Part shown: positions 28,736 to 41,065 of the stretch, in pieces
Layout: each line of letters starts with the position of its first letter
Numbering within the stretch: the first letter of the stretch is position 1
Assembly: GCF_003172915.1 (NCBI RefSeq)
Contig: NZ_QGKU01000039.1
Location: 27,879 to 91,878, forward strand
Direction of reading: 5' to 3'
Source: Meridianimarinicoccus roseus
Lineage (GTDB): Bacteria; Pseudomonadota; Alphaproteobacteria; Rhodobacterales; Rhodobacteraceae
Length of the DNA: 64,000 nucleotides
Program-made: the position numbers and the translations under genes
Notes under the pieces: generated by a model
What the model was told of the DNA's origin: nothing
What the model saw: the letters and a program-made list of their open reading frames with translations, nothing else
Database searches by the model: none

Positions 28736-29605
28736 ATGATCGGGATCATCGGCGTTATAATCGTTTTTGTGATGGTGTTTGGCGGCTATCTGGCTGCCGG
28801 TGGCAAGATGGGGATCATCCTCAAGTCCCTTCCCTACGAATTCGTGATGATCGGCGGCGCCGCCATCGGGGCTTTCACGATCTCAAACGATCTGGCCTCC
28901 ATAAAGCATTCGGTTGCCGACGTCGGAAAGGTCTTCAAAGGCCCGAAATGGAAACCACAGGACTATCGCGACCTCCTGTGCCTGCTGTTCGAGTTGATCC
29001 GTCTCGCGAAGCAGAACCCGGTGGAACTGGAAGCCCATATCGAAGATCCGCAGTCGTCGACCATCTTTTCGAAGTATCCGCGTATCGTCGGCGATTCCGA
29101 AGCCGTGGAACTGGCCTGCGACACGCTGCGTTCGGCATCCATGAACTTCGACGATCCACACCAGGTCGAAGAGGTTCTGGAGAAGCGTATCCAGGAAAAC
29201 TTCCTGCATCGGATGCATTCCAGCCACGCGCTTCAATCAATGGCGGACGGCTTGCCCGCCCTTGGCATCGTCGCGGCCGTTCTTGGCGTTATCAAGACGA
29301 TGGCGTCGATCGACCAGCCTCCGGAGGTGCTGGGCAAGCTTATCGGGGGCGCGCTTGTCGGCACGTTCCTTGGTGTCTTCCTCGCCTATGGCCTTGTGGG
29401 ACCATTCGCTGCGCGGCTGAAGTCGATCATCGAGGAGGACAACTATTTCTATCAGCTGATCCGCGAGGTACTCGTGGCGAATTTGCACAATCACCCGACG
29501 AACATCTGCATTGAGGTCGGCCGACAAAGCGTTCCGGGGCATGTCCGTCCCTCCTTCACGGAACTTGATGAAGCGATCAAATCCGCCAAGCAGAACGCGG
29601 CATGA
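28736..29605 (+). CDS. motA: flagellar motor stator protein MotA
   Basis: A 289-residue stator subunit with four membrane helices: MIGIIGVIIVFVMVFGGYL at the start, then a second helix, a large cytoplasmic loop carrying the charged residues that contact FliG, and two C-terminal helices (LPALGIVAAVLGVIKTM, LVGTFLGVFLAYGLVGPF). GGGGA lies 10 bases before ATG 28736, favouring this over ATG 28718 or 28727. MotB is not in the window. Confidence 0.95.
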   Translation: MIGIIGVIIVFVMVFGGYLAAGGKMGIILKSLPYEFVMIGGAAIGAFTISNDLASIKHSVADVGKVFKGPKWKPQDYRDLLCLLFELIRLAKQNPVELEAHIEDPQSSTIFSKYPRIVGDSEAVELACDTLRSASMNFDDPHQVEEVLEKRIQENFLHRMHSSHALQSMADGLPALGIVAAVLGVIKTMASIDQPPEVLGKLIGGALVGTFLGVFLAYGLVGPFAARLKSIIEEDNYFYQLIREVLVANLHNHPTNICIEVGRQSVPGHVRPSFTELDEAIKSAKQNAA

Positions 29606-31530
29606 GACACGTCCTGACATGCACGGTTCTGGGCCTTTTCGCCATGGCAAGCAGCGCTGCCGGACAGGTCGAGGTCCGGTCGGGGGAACATGGTTCGTTC
29701 ACACGCCTTGTGTTCTACCTCGAGGCACCGGTCAGCGAGTGGGAGGCGGTCAAGACGCCCGAAGGGCTCATGGTCGGACCCGTCGATACGAGCGAGGTGC
29801 CGGAGTTCGAGTTGGGATCCGTATTTGACTTCATCCCGCGCGTGCGCATTGCCGATCTGCGCATCACGGGCAGAGGGCTGGAAATCGCGTCGGACTGTGC
29901 CTGCGACATCACGGTCTTTCCCTACCGCGACGATGTGCTGGTGATCGACTTCGCTGACGTCGCGCCAGGACAGTCGCCGGACTACAGCGGACTCGCGACC
30001 GGCTTCAGCGACGTCCTCCCACAGCACACCGCCGGCCGGACGCGCGGCGCCGTGGCGGTCCCAGTCCTGCCTCCCGCAAAGCCCGCGCCCGTGCCCGTGC
30101 CCTCCGTCATCGCCTTCGATATCGGCAAAGCGCGGGAAAGATCGGTGTCTTCCGACGCAATCCTGCGCAGCCTGTCAGACAACATCGCGAACGGCATCCT
30201 GTCCCCGGCACCGCGCCGGACCACCGCGACGGTACTGATCGGCGAGGGGAAGGGCATCCAGCTGTCGAGTGCGCTGCACCCCCGTCCGGGCCTGTCCGAC
30301 GCGCCGCAGACACCCGAGACAGCCTGCCCTGCGCCGGGGACGGTGGACCTGTCCACGACCGCCGTCGATACAGCGCAGCTTCTTGGCGATCTGCAACGCG
30401 CGAAGGCGGCACTTGCCGAAGTGCTGGACGCGGACCCCACCGAAGACGCGGTGGCACTGGCCCGGACCTACCTTGTGCTCGGATTCGGGGCCGAAGCGCG
30501 GCAGGTGCTGGAGGCATACGCAGCCTCTGACGACGCCACAAAGCTTCTTGGGGCCGTTGCGGCGATCGTGGACATGCCCGGAACTCCCGTGCCCGACTAT
30601 CCGCCCGCGCATGTCGCGTGCAGCGGCATGGCATCCGTCTGGGCGACCATCGCCGCGCCGTCGGCCCAACTGAGCCGGTACAGCCTTGATGCGAAAGCGA
30701 TCCTGAGAACCCTGTCCGGGCTTCCACCGGTCCTGCGCAGACACCTGGCACCGCACGTGTCGAAGAAATTTGCCGATCTCGGACTGGACGAGGACGCATC
30801 GATCGCGATGGCGGCCGCCGACCGGGCCGCCGAAACGGCCGACGCCGCCACCGCGACACGTCACGGCCCGGCGTCGGCACCTCGACCGCAACGAACTGCG
30901 CCGCACACGGACGCATGGAGCACGCCTGTCGCCGCTGCCCATTTCGATGCAAATGTCTGGGCGGCTCTCACGGAAAGCACTCTGGAACTGCCAGACAGGA
31001 TCCTGATCGAAGCGGCCATAAAGGACGCCCCGGACGGCGCCAGCCGCCTTGAAGCCATAGCGCACTACGCGCAGCGGCTTGCGGAGGTCGGCAAACCGGT
31101 CGTGGCCCTCTCGTATCTCGACCAGGTCATCGGAGGCCGGATGCTGGAACCGGACGCGCTGTCGTCCGTGCTTGACGCCGCACTCGACGCCGTGGCCGAG
31201 AATGCCAGCGATGGACAGATCCTCGCCGTCTCGGCGGCGCTGGAGGAAAAGAGCTGGTTCCGGGGCGCCGATCTCTCTGGAAAGGCAAGTTTTCTCGGAC
31301 GCTCCGCGCAATTGAAGGGCGCGCTCGGCCTGGCTGAAGCCGGAACCGTATCGCCGCTGGAGGCGCCGCGACCCTCCGCGACGGACGTGCGGGCCGAGGA
31401 TGTGGTGTCGCCTCCCGAACCGGCCCCGACTCGCTCGGCCCTTGCCAGCCTGCTGGATGCCAGCGAAGGAGCCGTGGCCGATGCAGACGCGATAAGCGCC
31501 GAACTGGAGGCGCTTCTGGAAACCTGGTGA
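29602..31530 (+). CDS. large exported protein of the flagellar operon, unknown function
   Basis: A 642-residue protein with an N-terminal signal peptide ([21 protein letters not shown]). The first 150 residues resemble an AMIN-like beta domain ([31 protein letters not shown]); the remainder is alanine-rich and helical with a TPR-like rhythm. The start overlaps the motA stop as ATGA, so it is co-translated with MotA. By position next to MotE it may play the part that MotC plays in rhizobia, but I see no clear sequence match. Confidence 0.78.
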   Translation: MRHVLTCTVLGLFAMASSAAGQVEVRSGEHGSFTRLVFYLEAPVSEWEAVKTPEGLMVGPVDTSEVPEFELGSVFDFIPRVRIADLRITGRGLEIASDCACDITVFPYRDDVLVIDFADVAPGQSPDYSGLATGFSDVLPQHTAGRTRGAVAVPVLPPAKPAPVPVPSVIAFDIGKARERSVSSDAILRSLSDNIANGILSPAPRRTTATVLIGEGKGIQLSSALHPRPGLSDAPQTPETACPAPGTVDLSTTAVDTAQLLGDLQRAKAALAEVLDADPTEDAVALARTYLVLGFGAEARQVLEAYAASDDATKLLGAVAAIVDMPGTPVPDYPPAHVACSGMASVWATIAAPSAQLSRYSLDAKAILRTLSGLPPVLRRHLAPHVSKKFADLGLDEDASIAMAAADRAAETADAATATRHGPASAPRPQRTAPHTDAWSTPVAAAHFDANVWAALTESTLELPDRILIEAAIKDAPDGASRLEAIAHYAQRLAEVGKPVVALSYLDQVIGGRMLEPDALSSVLDAALDAVAENASDGQILAVSAALEEKSWFRGADLSGKASFLGRSAQLKGALGLAEAGTVSPLEAPRPSATDVRAEDVVSPPEPAPTRSALASLLDASEGAVADADAISAELEALLETW

Positions 31531-31649
31531 ACGGGCACTGGCGACTTCCCCTATTTCGCCTGACTCGGCAAGCCGTACTTCGGCGCGATAAAGAACGTAT
31601 CTTTCGGGTTGCACCAGCACCCCCATGCCGGGCAGATCTCGGCCGGAAC

Positions 31650-33483
<1,834 letters not shown>

Positions 33484-33498
33484 TCGCCAGGCGGGACC

Positions 33499-33954
33499 CT
33501 ATCGGATCGGATAACCCCGCCACTGCTGCACCGGCTTCAGCGTGAAGATCGTCTGCATGCTGGCCACGTTGGGCAAGCGCGCCAGGCAGTCGCGGTGGAT
33601 CGCGGCGTAATCCTCCATGTCGCGGGCCACCACGCGCAGGATGTAGTCGGCGTGCCCGCTGGTAAGGTGACATTCCAGGATGTCGTCGAACCGGCACACG
33701 GCCTGCTCGAACGCGTCCAGCACCTCTCGGGCCTGCGAGCTCAGGCTGATCTCGACGAAAACCTGCAACGTCAGCCCCAGCTTCACTCGGTCGATCCGCG
33801 CAGCATAGCCCGCGACCACTCCGGACTCCTCCAGCGCACGAACCCGCCGGTGGCAAGCGGACGGCGACAGGCCCACAGACTCGGCCAGCACGGCAATTGA
33901 CCGCGCACTATCCTGCTGCAGCGCAGAAATTATCTTGCGGTCGAACGCATCCAT
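33499..33954 (-). CDS. Lrp/AsnC family regulator of alanine use (AldR-like)
   Basis: A 151-residue regulator: N-terminal winged helix-turn-helix (SIAVLAESVGLSPSACHRRVR) and a C-terminal RAM ligand-binding domain (LTSGHADYILRVVARDMEDY). Divergent from alanine dehydrogenase, so it very likely senses alanine or another amino acid and controls that gene. The open frame continues upstream, but ATG 33954 (MDAFDRKII) is the standard family start. Confidence 0.9.
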   Translation of the reverse strand: MDAFDRKIISALQQDSARSIAVLAESVGLSPSACHRRVRALEESGVVAGYAARIDRVKLGLTLQVFVEISLSSQAREVLDAFEQAVCRFDDILECHLTSGHADYILRVVARDMEDYAAIHRDCLARLPNVASMQTIFTLKPVQQWRGYPIR

Positions 33955-33958
33955 CAAA

Positions 33959-33994
33959 AAATTTCCCGCGAAAGCACCATATCTCGCAAATTTC
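33959..33994. promoter_or_regulatory. AAATTTC direct repeat, possible Lrp-type operator
   Basis: AAATTTC occurs at 33959-33965 and again at 33988-33994, 29 bases apart and on the same face of the helix, in the divergent region between the Lrp-type gene and ald. A weaker ACAATTC follows at 34031. Lrp proteins bind A/T-rich repeats in phase. Confidence 0.35.
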
Positions 33995-34093
33995 TGCCAC
34001 AGCGCGCGGCGGCTTGCACGCAGAAACGCAACAATTCCCGACGCTCCGGCGTCACAACGCCGGCACACGCAACCAGCACAGGGGGTTCCCGAC

Positions 34094-35212
34094 ATGCTCA
34101 TCGGCACACCGCGCGAGATCAAGAACCACGAATACCGGGTCGGCCTGACCCCCGAAAGCGTCACCGAACTGGTCGCACACGGCCACGGTGTGCTGGTCGA
34201 AACCGGTGCCGGGGCGGGCATCGACGCGGATGACGCCGCCTATTCCGCCGCCGGGGCCGAGATCGTGTCCGGCGCGGCCGAGGTGTTCGAACGCGCCGAG
34301 ATGATCGTCAAGGTCAAGGAACCGCAGGCCGCCGAGCGCGCCATGCTCCGGCCCGGCCAGATCCTCTACACCTACCTGCATCTCGCGCCCGACCCGGACC
34401 AGACCCGCGATCTCGTGCGCTCGGGCGCGGTCTGCATTGCCTATGAAACCGTGACCGACGCGCAGGGCGGCCTGCCGCTACTCAAACCCATGAGCCAGGT
34501 CGCGGGCCGCATGTCGGTGCAGGCCGGCGCGACCACACTGGAAAAGGCGCATGGCGGGCGCGGCGTGCTGCTGGGTGGCGTGCCCGGTGTCGCCCCCGCC
34601 AAGGTCTGCGTGATCGGCGGCGGCGTGGTCGGCTTCAACGCGGCACAGATGGCCGTCGGGCTGGGCGCCGACGTGACGATCCTCGACCGTTCGCCGACGG
34701 TGCTGGAACGGCTCGGCATCCATTTCGAGGCCCGCGCCAAGACCCGCTTCTCCAACACCGCCAACCTTGCCGCCTGCGTGGCCGAGGCCGACCTCGTGAT
34801 CGGCGCGGTGCTGGTGGCCGGCGCGGCAGCACCCAAGCTGGTGACACGCGCGATGCTGGGCACGATGAAACGCGGCGCGGTGATGGTGGATGTCGCCATT
34901 GACCAGGGCGGCTGCTTCGAAACCTCGCACCCGACCACCCATGCCGACCCGACCTACCAGGTGGACGGCATCGTGCATTACTGCGTGGCCAACATGCCCG
35001 GCGCCGTCGCGCGGACCTCCACCTACGCGCTGAACAACGTCACACTGCCTCATGCGCTGCGCATCGCCGATCTGGGTTGGCAAGGCGCGCTTGCGGCCGA
35101 CCCGCATCTTGCGGCGGGGCTGAACGTCCAGCGGGGCCACGTGACCCATCCAGCTGTGGCCGAAGCGCTTGGATATGATCTTCTGCCCACGGAGAAGGCA
35201 ATTGCCGCCTGA
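34094..35212 (+). CDS. ald: alanine dehydrogenase
   Basis: A 372-residue NAD-dependent enzyme that interconverts L-alanine and pyruvate plus ammonia. The opening [20 protein letters not shown], the YLHLAPD region and the Rossmann loop [15 protein letters not shown] are diagnostic. The frame is open further upstream but ATG 34094 is the family start. With the Lrp-type regulator and the Na+/alanine symporter it forms an alanine-use module. Confidence 0.96.
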   Translation: MLIGTPREIKNHEYRVGLTPESVTELVAHGHGVLVETGAGAGIDADDAAYSAAGAEIVSGAAEVFERAEMIVKVKEPQAAERAMLRPGQILYTYLHLAPDPDQTRDLVRSGAVCIAYETVTDAQGGLPLLKPMSQVAGRMSVQAGATTLEKAHGGRGVLLGGVPGVAPAKVCVIGGGVVGFNAAQMAVGLGADVTILDRSPTVLERLGIHFEARAKTRFSNTANLAACVAEADLVIGAVLVAGAAAPKLVTRAMLGTMKRGAVMVDVAIDQGGCFETSHPTTHADPTYQVDGIVHYCVANMPGAVARTSTYALNNVTLPHALRIADLGWQGALAADPHLAAGLNVQRGHVTHPAVAEALGYDLLPTEKAIAA

Positions 35213-35325
35213 GCCGATGCAGGTTTAGGTTTAACGAACATGAACGGCGGAGCCGGGCCGCTAGGGGTTCACACCGGTCACGCGCCTGCAACCATAACAA
35301 GATGGACCCAACGGGAGACAGACAG

Positions 35326-35757
35326 ATGCCAGACGAACTCTACGTGGTCGCCTACGATGGCGAACACAGGCGCGCGGTGGATCATGCCGTGGATCAGGCC
35401 AGACGCTCGGGCGCGCGACTACATATCGTGCACGTGATCGAATGGTCGCCCTACCGTTTCCTCACGCCTCAGGAACTGGAGGAACGGCACAAGCGCCGGT
35501 CCGAGGAAGTCGCCCGCGCCGAGGCCGAGGTGATCCAGCCGATCCTGTCCGAACTCGGCAACGCGGGGATCGAGGCAACGGGCGAGATCCGTTATGGCAA
35601 CGTGGTGGAGCTTCTGGCAGCGATCGCGCAGAAACAGCACGCCAGCGGCATCATCATGGGCCGCTCGCGCGGGACCAGCTTCGGCGGCCGCATCTTCGGC
35701 AGCGCAGCCATGGGCCTTGCCCAGGTTTCGCCCGTGCCCGTGACCATCGTGCCATGA
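35326..35757 (+). CDS. universal stress protein (UspA family)
   Basis: A 143-residue single-domain Usp with [16 protein letters not shown] at the start and the C-terminal phosphate-binding region [24 protein letters not shown] precedes ATG 35326. It sits between ald and the symporter gene, 20 bases ahead of the latter, and may tune transport or metabolism; that is inference. Confidence 0.87.
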   Translation: MPDELYVVAYDGEHRRAVDHAVDQARRSGARLHIVHVIEWSPYRFLTPQELEERHKRRSEEVARAEAEVIQPILSELGNAGIEATGEIRYGNVVELLAAIAQKQHASGIIMGRSRGTSFGGRIFGSAAMGLAQVSPVPVTIVP

Positions 35758-35777
35758 CCGCAGGCAGGAGAACCCCC

Positions 35778-37331
35778 ATGAAGAAAATGTTTCCCGCGGC
35801 ACTCGCCGCCACCCTCGCACCCTTCGCCGCAGCGGCACAGGGCATCGACGAGGCGATCAATTCGATCGTCGGCACGGCCACCGGCCCGTTCGTCAGCTTC
35901 ATCTTCGCGCCGTTTCCAGGCACGTCCTTTCCCTGGATCGTGCTCTGGCTCGTGGTCGGCGCGACCGTCTTCACCATCTATTTCGGCTTCATCCAGCTGC
36001 GCGGCTTCGGCCATGCCATCGGGCTGGTGAAGGGCGACTATTCCCACCCCGAGGACGAGGGCGAGGTCAGCCATTTCCAGGCGCTTGCCACCGCGCTCTC
36101 CGGCACCGTGGGGCTTGGCAACATCGCGGGTGTCGCGGTCGCCGTGTCCATCGGCGGGCCGGGCGCGACCTTCTGGATGATCCTTGCCGGCCTCATGGGC
36201 ATGGCGTCGAAGTTCACCGAATGCACGCTGGGCGTCAAATACCGCAACGAATATCCGGACGGCACCGTGTCGGGCGGCCCGATGTATTACCTGACCAAGG
36301 GCATGGCCGAACAGGGCCGCGCCACGATCGGGCGCATCCTTGCCGTACTTTTCTCGATCTTCTGCATCCTCGGCGCGCTCGGCGGCGGCAACATGTTCCA
36401 GGCCAACCAGGCACATGCACAGCTTGTGAACATCACTGGCGGTGCGAACAGCTTCCTTGACGGGAACGGCTGGATCACGGGCATCATCATGGCCGGGATC
36501 GTGTTCCTCGTGATCGTGGGCGGGATCAAGTCCATCGCCCAGGTGACCGAGAAGCTCGTGCCCGCCATGGCGATCATCTATGTCGGGGCCGGGATCATCA
36601 TCCTGATCATGAACTACGACATGATCGGCTGGGCCTTCGGGCAGATCTTCGCGGGTGCCTTCACCGGGCTGGGTGTTGCGGGCGGGCTTGTCGGCGCACT
36701 GATCCAGGGCTTCCGCCGGGCCGCCTTCTCTAACGAAGCGGGCGTCGGTTCAGCTGCGATCGCCCACTCGGCCGTGCGCACCAAGGAACCGGTGACCGAA
36801 GGCTACGTGTCGCTGCTGGAGCCGTTCATCGACACCGTCGTGATCTGCACCATGACCGCGCTCGTGATCATCATCACCGGCGTGCTGGGGCAGGACCCGT
36901 CCACCGGCCTTTACATCTGGGACGCGGAACTGGGCCGCATCGCCACCGAGGGCGGCGTCACCGGGGTGGAACTGACCTCCGCCGCGTTCGGCTCCTCGAT
37001 CTCGTGGTTCCCGCTCGTGCTGGCGGTCGCCGTGGTGCTCTTCGCGTTCTCGACCATGATCTCCTGGAGCTACTACGGGCTGAAAGCCTGGACCTTCCTC
37101 TTCGGCGAAGGCAAGGCCACCGAACTGGCGTTCAAGGTCATCTTCTGCATCTTCGTGGTGCTCGGCGCGGCGATGAGCCTTGGCCCGGTGATCGACTTCT
37201 CGGATGCCGCGATCTTCGCCATGGCCGTGGTGAACATCACCGGGCTCTACTTCCTGATGCCGATCGTGAAGCGCGAGTTGGAAAAGTACAACGCCAAGCT
37301 GGCCTCGGGGCAGATCGTCAAGGTCAAGTGA
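35778..37331 (+). CDS. alanine/glycine:cation symporter (AGCS family)
   Basis: A 517-residue inner-membrane sodium:alanine symporter. After an N-terminal hydrophobic segment ([19 protein letters not shown]), about ten membrane helices follow, with the family motifs [20 protein letters not shown] and [16 protein letters not shown]. Some members carry such a signal-like N-terminus. The CAGGAG site places the start at 35778. Confidence 0.92.
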   Translation: MKKMFPAALAATLAPFAAAAQGIDEAINSIVGTATGPFVSFIFAPFPGTSFPWIVLWLVVGATVFTIYFGFIQLRGFGHAIGLVKGDYSHPEDEGEVSHFQALATALSGTVGLGNIAGVAVAVSIGGPGATFWMILAGLMGMASKFTECTLGVKYRNEYPDGTVSGGPMYYLTKGMAEQGRATIGRILAVLFSIFCILGALGGGNMFQANQAHAQLVNITGGANSFLDGNGWITGIIMAGIVFLVIVGGIKSIAQVTEKLVPAMAIIYVGAGIIILIMNYDMIGWAFGQIFAGAFTGLGVAGGLVGALIQGFRRAAFSNEAGVGSAAIAHSAVRTKEPVTEGYVSLLEPFIDTVVICTMTALVIIITGVLGQDPSTGLYIWDAELGRIATEGGVTGVELTSAAFGSSISWFPLVLAVAVVLFAFSTMISWSYYGLKAWTFLFGEGKATELAFKVIFCIFVVLGAAMSLGPVIDFSDAAIFAMAVVNITGLYFLMPIVKRELEKYNAKLASGQIVKVK

Positions 37332-37352
37332 CCCGCCGCACATGACGGATCG

Positions 37353-37380
37353 AAGGGGGCGCATTCCGGTGCGCCCCCTT
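37353..37380. terminator. bidirectional terminator between symporter and hydrolase genes
   Basis: AAGGGGGCGCA (37353-37363) and TGCGCCCCCTT (37370-37380) make an 11-bp stem with a 6-base loop between two convergent genes. T-tracts are short on both sides. Confidence 0.65.
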
Positions 37381-37397
37381 ATTCGTGCCGCCCCGCA

Positions 37398-38411
37398 TCA
37401 CCCTGCGGGCGAAGAAAGAGGCGCCGCCGCCTTCGGATCCGGGACGACGCGCAACAGGCCGCCGTTTTCCACGACCACCGGATCGGGGTCTGTCACCACG
37501 CCCACGAACGGCACGCCGCCGGGCTGGTCGGCAAAACCCATGATCCGCAGGCCACGCCCCGTCTCTAGAATGCGCGCGGCATAGCGCCGGCAGGGCAGAT
37601 CGCCGTCCAGAAAGCCCGGTGCGACGCGCCACGGCCCGCGCGGGCTGTCACCCAGCAGGTAGTGGCTGCCAGTCATGGGCCCGCCTTCGGTCGTCTCGGC
37701 AAGCTCCTTCGAGAAATGGTGCGCGGCGGTGCAGAACAGGCAGTACCACTGGCCGTCCACCTCGAAGATCTGCGGCACCTCCAGCTGGCCATAGCCGCCC
37801 ACGAAGACCGGCGGCTGCAACTCCCAGGTGGTCAGGTCGGACGAGGTGGCAAGCCCGATGGCGCCGCCCGCGTTCGCCTCCGCCACACCGGCGGCGCGCG
37901 CGGTGAAGAACATCAGCCAGCCATCGCCGTCCGGGTCGCGCATCACCCACGGATCGCGCATCGCCCGGTCATGCCAGAAGCCGTGCATCATCTCCGTCTC
38001 ATAATGCGCGGCGTTCGGGCCCGTCAGATCAAGGCACAGCCCGTCGCCGACACGTGTCCAGCCGTGCAGGTCGTCCGAGGTCGCGTGCCCGATACGCTGG
38101 TAAAGCCCGTCCTCGGCCCGGCTGGTGCCGGTGTAGAACAGGTGCCAGCGCCCGTCGTCGCCGCGCATGACGGACCCCGTCCAGGTCGTGTAGTCGTCCC
38201 ACGCCGGCTCCGCCGCCGGGGCAAAGCAGGTGCCCTTGTGATCCCAGGTCACCAGATCCTGCGAGGTCGCATGCCCCTGGCTCACGTTGAAATGGCGCTG
38301 TTCCGGATCGCCAAGCGATTTGGGCGCCTTCAGGAAGTAGCCGTGCCACTGCGCCCCGTCATGGACGTACCAGGAATCCCAGATCCAGTCGTGTTCAAGT
38401 GCTATCGTCAT
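37398..38411 (-). CDS. glycoside hydrolase, GH32-like five-bladed propeller
   Basis: A 337-residue cytoplasmic protein. Degenerate forms of the clan GH-J motifs appear in order: IWDSWYVHDG near the N-terminus (aspartate nucleophile region), TWTGSVM, MRDPWVMRD (RDP transition-state stabiliser) and LEVPQIF (the glutamate acid/base position). This points to a fructosidase or related beta-propeller glycosidase (GH32, or GH43-like). AAAGGAC supports the start. A decayed sugar ABC permease lies upstream on the same strand, so this may be the survivor of a sugar-use operon. Confidence 0.7.
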   Translation of the reverse strand: MTIALEHDWIWDSWYVHDGAQWHGYFLKAPKSLGDPEQRHFNVSQGHATSQDLVTWDHKGTCFAPAAEPAWDDYTTWTGSVMRGDDGRWHLFYTGTSRAEDGLYQRIGHATSDDLHGWTRVGDGLCLDLTGPNAAHYETEMMHGFWHDRAMRDPWVMRDPDGDGWLMFFTARAAGVAEANAGGAIGLATSSDLTTWELQPPVFVGGYGQLEVPQIFEVDGQWYCLFCTAAHHFSKELAETTEGGPMTGSHYLLGDSPRGPWRVAPGFLDGDLPCRRYAARILETGRGLRIMGFADQPGGVPFVGVVTDPDPVVVENGGLLRVVPDPKAAAPLSSPAG

Positions 38412-38589
38412 GTCGGATTGTCCTTTCACTCAGGTGAACGAGATGGGGGTATGATCCCGCGCTGCGGCACCGGGGAGAAAACCGGCACCGGCGACGCGAT
38501 AAGCGCAGCGTTCGGTTGGAAGACGGCGTGCAGACCCGCCAAAACCGGCCAGGACCATGCGCATCGGTTGGTAAGGGATGACCGAAATC

Positions 38590-38975
38590 GGTCGCCCCAC
38601 CCGAAATCTGCTGCTTGCCATAGCTGCGCTCCACCACCCGGAAAACCATGATCTGCACCCGATCGCGCGGCCCGCCGCCGATCATCATGCCGATCTGCAA
38701 GAACAGCGCGAAGCACCGCAAGGTTCCGACGGTCAGGACCGGCACCGAAGTGGTGCGCCGCCTTGGGCAAGTCACGACCCAGTAGGCCCGCCAACGCGAC
38801 GCGCCCCGGATCACGGCCGCCTCATACAAGCTGCGCGCGCCGGTCTGCAACCCGGCCCGCCGGATCACCATGGGGAACCCGCACACCCCGCAAGAACGAC
38901 TTCGCCTTTCTGGGCAGGGGTGCGGTGTGCGGCCCGTCCAGCGGATCATTGTGACAAGGCCTCGATAATCCGGCT
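38590..38975 (-). pseudogene. remnant of a carbohydrate ABC transporter permease
   Basis: On the minus strand one frame preserves the C-terminal half of a MalF/UgpA-type permease: a DYRGLV-like segment, then GFPMVIRRAGLQTG, the EAA loop (SLYEAAVIRGASRWRAYW) and MIGGGPRDR. Intact permeases have EAAxxDGA and a hydrophobic context; here the aspartate is replaced by arginine, hydrophobic helices are full of arginine and cysteine, the N-terminal membrane helices are missing, and similarity leaves the frame after about 38590. It is not a working gene. Confidence 0.65.
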
Positions 38976-39127
38976 TCCGGCAGCACGGGGCCGGGGAACA
39001 GCACGCGCCCGCGTGACGGAACGCCGTGCTTTGAGGGACCATGACGGCAGGGTGCAGGCGGCGCCAAGCCTTGCCCTTGCGCCCGCTCGCCCGCTATAGG
39101 GCGCGCATCCCAAACCGGAGCCGCGCC

Positions 39128-39823
39128 ATGTCCCGTCCCATCAAGATCGCCCCATCCATCCTTTCCGCCGATTTCGCCGATTTCGGGCGCGAAATTCAGG
39201 CGATCGAGGCGCAAGGCGCCGACTGGGTGCATGTGGACGTGATGGATGGCCATTTCGTTCCGAACCTGACCTTCGGTCCGCCGCTTTGCGCCGCGATCCG
39301 CCCGCACATCAAGACCGTCATGGACGTCCACCTGATGATCGCGCCTGTCGATCCCTATATCGACGCCTTCGCCAAGGCGGGCGCCGACATCATCACCGCC
39401 CATCTCGAAGCCGGCCCGCATATTCACCGCACCCTTCAGGCGATCCGGGCTGCGGGCTGCAAGGCGGGGCTCGCGCTCAATCCCGGCACCGCGCCGCAAG
39501 CCGCCGCGCCGCTGATGGACATGGTGGACCTGATCTGCGTGATGACCGTAAATCCAGGCTTCGGCGGCCAAAGCTTCATCGAAAGCCAGTTGAACACCAT
39601 CGCCGCGCTGCGCGCGATGATCGGCGACCGGCCGATCCATCTTCAGGTAGATGGCGGCGTGACCCCCGACACCGCGCCCCGCATCGCGATGGCGGGCGCC
39701 GATGTGCTGGTCGCGGGTTCGGCGGTTTTCCGGGGCGGCAGCGTGGCCGATCCGGCCCCCTACGGAGCCAATATCCGCGCGATCCGCGCCGCGGCCGAAA
39801 CCGCGACCGGCGCTGCGGCCTGA
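39128..39823 (+). CDS. rpe: ribulose-phosphate 3-epimerase
   Basis: A 231-residue TIM-barrel enzyme that interconverts ribulose-5-phosphate and xylulose-5-phosphate. Motifs: APSILSADFADFG, VDVMDGHFVPNLTFGP and VMTVNPGFGGQSFI, and QVDGGVTPDTA for phosphate binding. The frame opens earlier (39041) but ATG 39128 is the usual start. Convergent with prs. Confidence 0.97.
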   Translation: MSRPIKIAPSILSADFADFGREIQAIEAQGADWVHVDVMDGHFVPNLTFGPPLCAAIRPHIKTVMDVHLMIAPVDPYIDAFAKAGADIITAHLEAGPHIHRTLQAIRAAGCKAGLALNPGTAPQAAAPLMDMVDLICVMTVNPGFGGQSFIESQLNTIAALRAMIGDRPIHLQVDGGVTPDTAPRIAMAGADVLVAGSAVFRGGSVADPAPYGANIRAIRAAAETATGAAA

Positions 39824-39830
39824 CCGCACG

Positions 39831-39848
39831 GCGGGCGCCGCTGCCCGC
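39831..39848. terminator. hairpin between convergent rpe and prs
   Basis: GCGGGC (39831-39836) and GCCCGC (39843-39848) fall in the 31 bases between the two stop codons. There is no T-tract, so termination activity is doubtful. Confidence 0.3.
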
Positions 39849-39854
39849 GGACCG

Positions 39855-40874
39855 TCAGCCGCGCGGGTAGAGCCCCTCGTAGATCGGACCAAGTGTCTCC
39901 GTTGCGAACAGCGACGACACCGACGTGCCGTTCCAGATGTTCAGGATCGCCTGCGCGAAGACCGGCGCGACCGGTACCACGCGGATATTCTCGGCCGCCC
40001 GCACCGCGGCCGATGGGGCGATCGTGTCGGTCAGCACAAGGCTCTTCATGCGTGATTTGGTCACCCGCTCGACCGCCGGGCCGGACATCACGCCGTGGGT
40101 GATGTAGGAATGGACTTCGGATGCCCCCGCCTCCAGCAGCACGTCGGCCGCTTTGCACAGCGTGCCGGCCGTATCGCACAGGTCGTCCACGATGATGCAG
40201 GTCTTGCCGGTCACGTCGCCGATGACCGTCATCTCGGCGACCTCGCCGGCCTTCTCGCGCCGTTTGTCCACAATCGCCAGCGGGCAGCCGATCCGCTGCG
40301 CCAGCTCCCGCGCCCGCGCCACGCCGCCCACGTCTGGTGAAATCACCATCAGCTCGTCCAGCCGCCCCTTGAACTGATGCTCGATATCCAGCGCGAACAC
40401 CGGCGAGGCATAGAGGTTGTCCACCGGGATATCGAAGAAACCCTGGATCTGCGCCGCGTGCAGATCCATCGTCAGCACTCGCTCGATCCCGCCCTGCGTG
40501 ATCATGTTCGCCACCAGCTTGGCCGAGATCGGCGTGCGCGCCTTCGTGCGCCGGTCCTGACGCGCATAGCCGAAATAAGGGATCACCGCCGTGATCCGCC
40601 CCGCGCTCGACCGGCGCAGCGCGTCGGCCATGATCAGCAGTTCCATCAGGTTGTCGTTCGCCGGGTTCGACGTCGGCTGGATGATGAACATGTCCTCGCC
40701 GCGCACGTTCTCGAACACCTCCACGAAGATCTCGGCGTCGTTGAACCGCTCGATCCGGGCGTCCACCAGCCCCACGTTCATGCCGCGATGCATCGACATG
40801 CGCCGCGCGACGGCCTCGGCCAGCGGCCGGTTGGCATTGCCCGAAATCAGCTTGGGTTCGACGGGGTGCGGCAT
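39855..40874 (-). CDS. prs: ribose-phosphate pyrophosphokinase
   Basis: A 339-residue enzyme that makes PRPP from ribose-5-phosphate and ATP. Key stretches are [16 protein letters not shown], the flexible loop region, [19 protein letters not shown] and the PRPP-binding loop [13 protein letters not shown]. Neighbouring rpe supplies the pentose phosphate pool, and the divergent pyrophosphatase removes the pyrophosphate made when PRPP is used. Confidence 0.97.
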   Translation of the reverse strand: MPHPVEPKLISGNANRPLAEAVARRMSMHRGMNVGLVDARIERFNDAEIFVEVFENVRGEDMFIIQPTSNPANDNLMELLIMADALRRSSAGRITAVIPYFGYARQDRRTKARTPISAKLVANMITQGGIERVLTMDLHAAQIQGFFDIPVDNLYASPVFALDIEHQFKGRLDELMVISPDVGGVARARELAQRIGCPLAIVDKRREKAGEVAEMTVIGDVTGKTCIIVDDLCDTAGTLCKAADVLLEAGASEVHSYITHGVMSGPAVERVTKSRMKSLVLTDTIAPSAAVRAAENIRVVPVAPVFAQAILNIWNGTSVSSLFATETLGPIYEGLYPRG

Positions 40875-41065
40875 GGCGTGGGTCCTCTGGTCTGTGACAA
40901 GGCCGTTACAAGGCGCGCCTTAGCACCCGCCGCCCACAAAACCAACACTCCCGGCCGCGCCCGCGCGCACATGTTGCAGCTGCGGCGAAAAACCCGGCGC
41001 CGCGCCCGTGACAGGCCCCGCCAAGCGGCCTATACCGCGCGCGGAAACACAACGGACGGACAGAC

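Noticed and set aside
38578..39099. 173-codon plus-strand open frame upstream of rpe
   Set aside because: It lies opposite the permease remnant and reads as a high-GC shadow with no start signals or domain.
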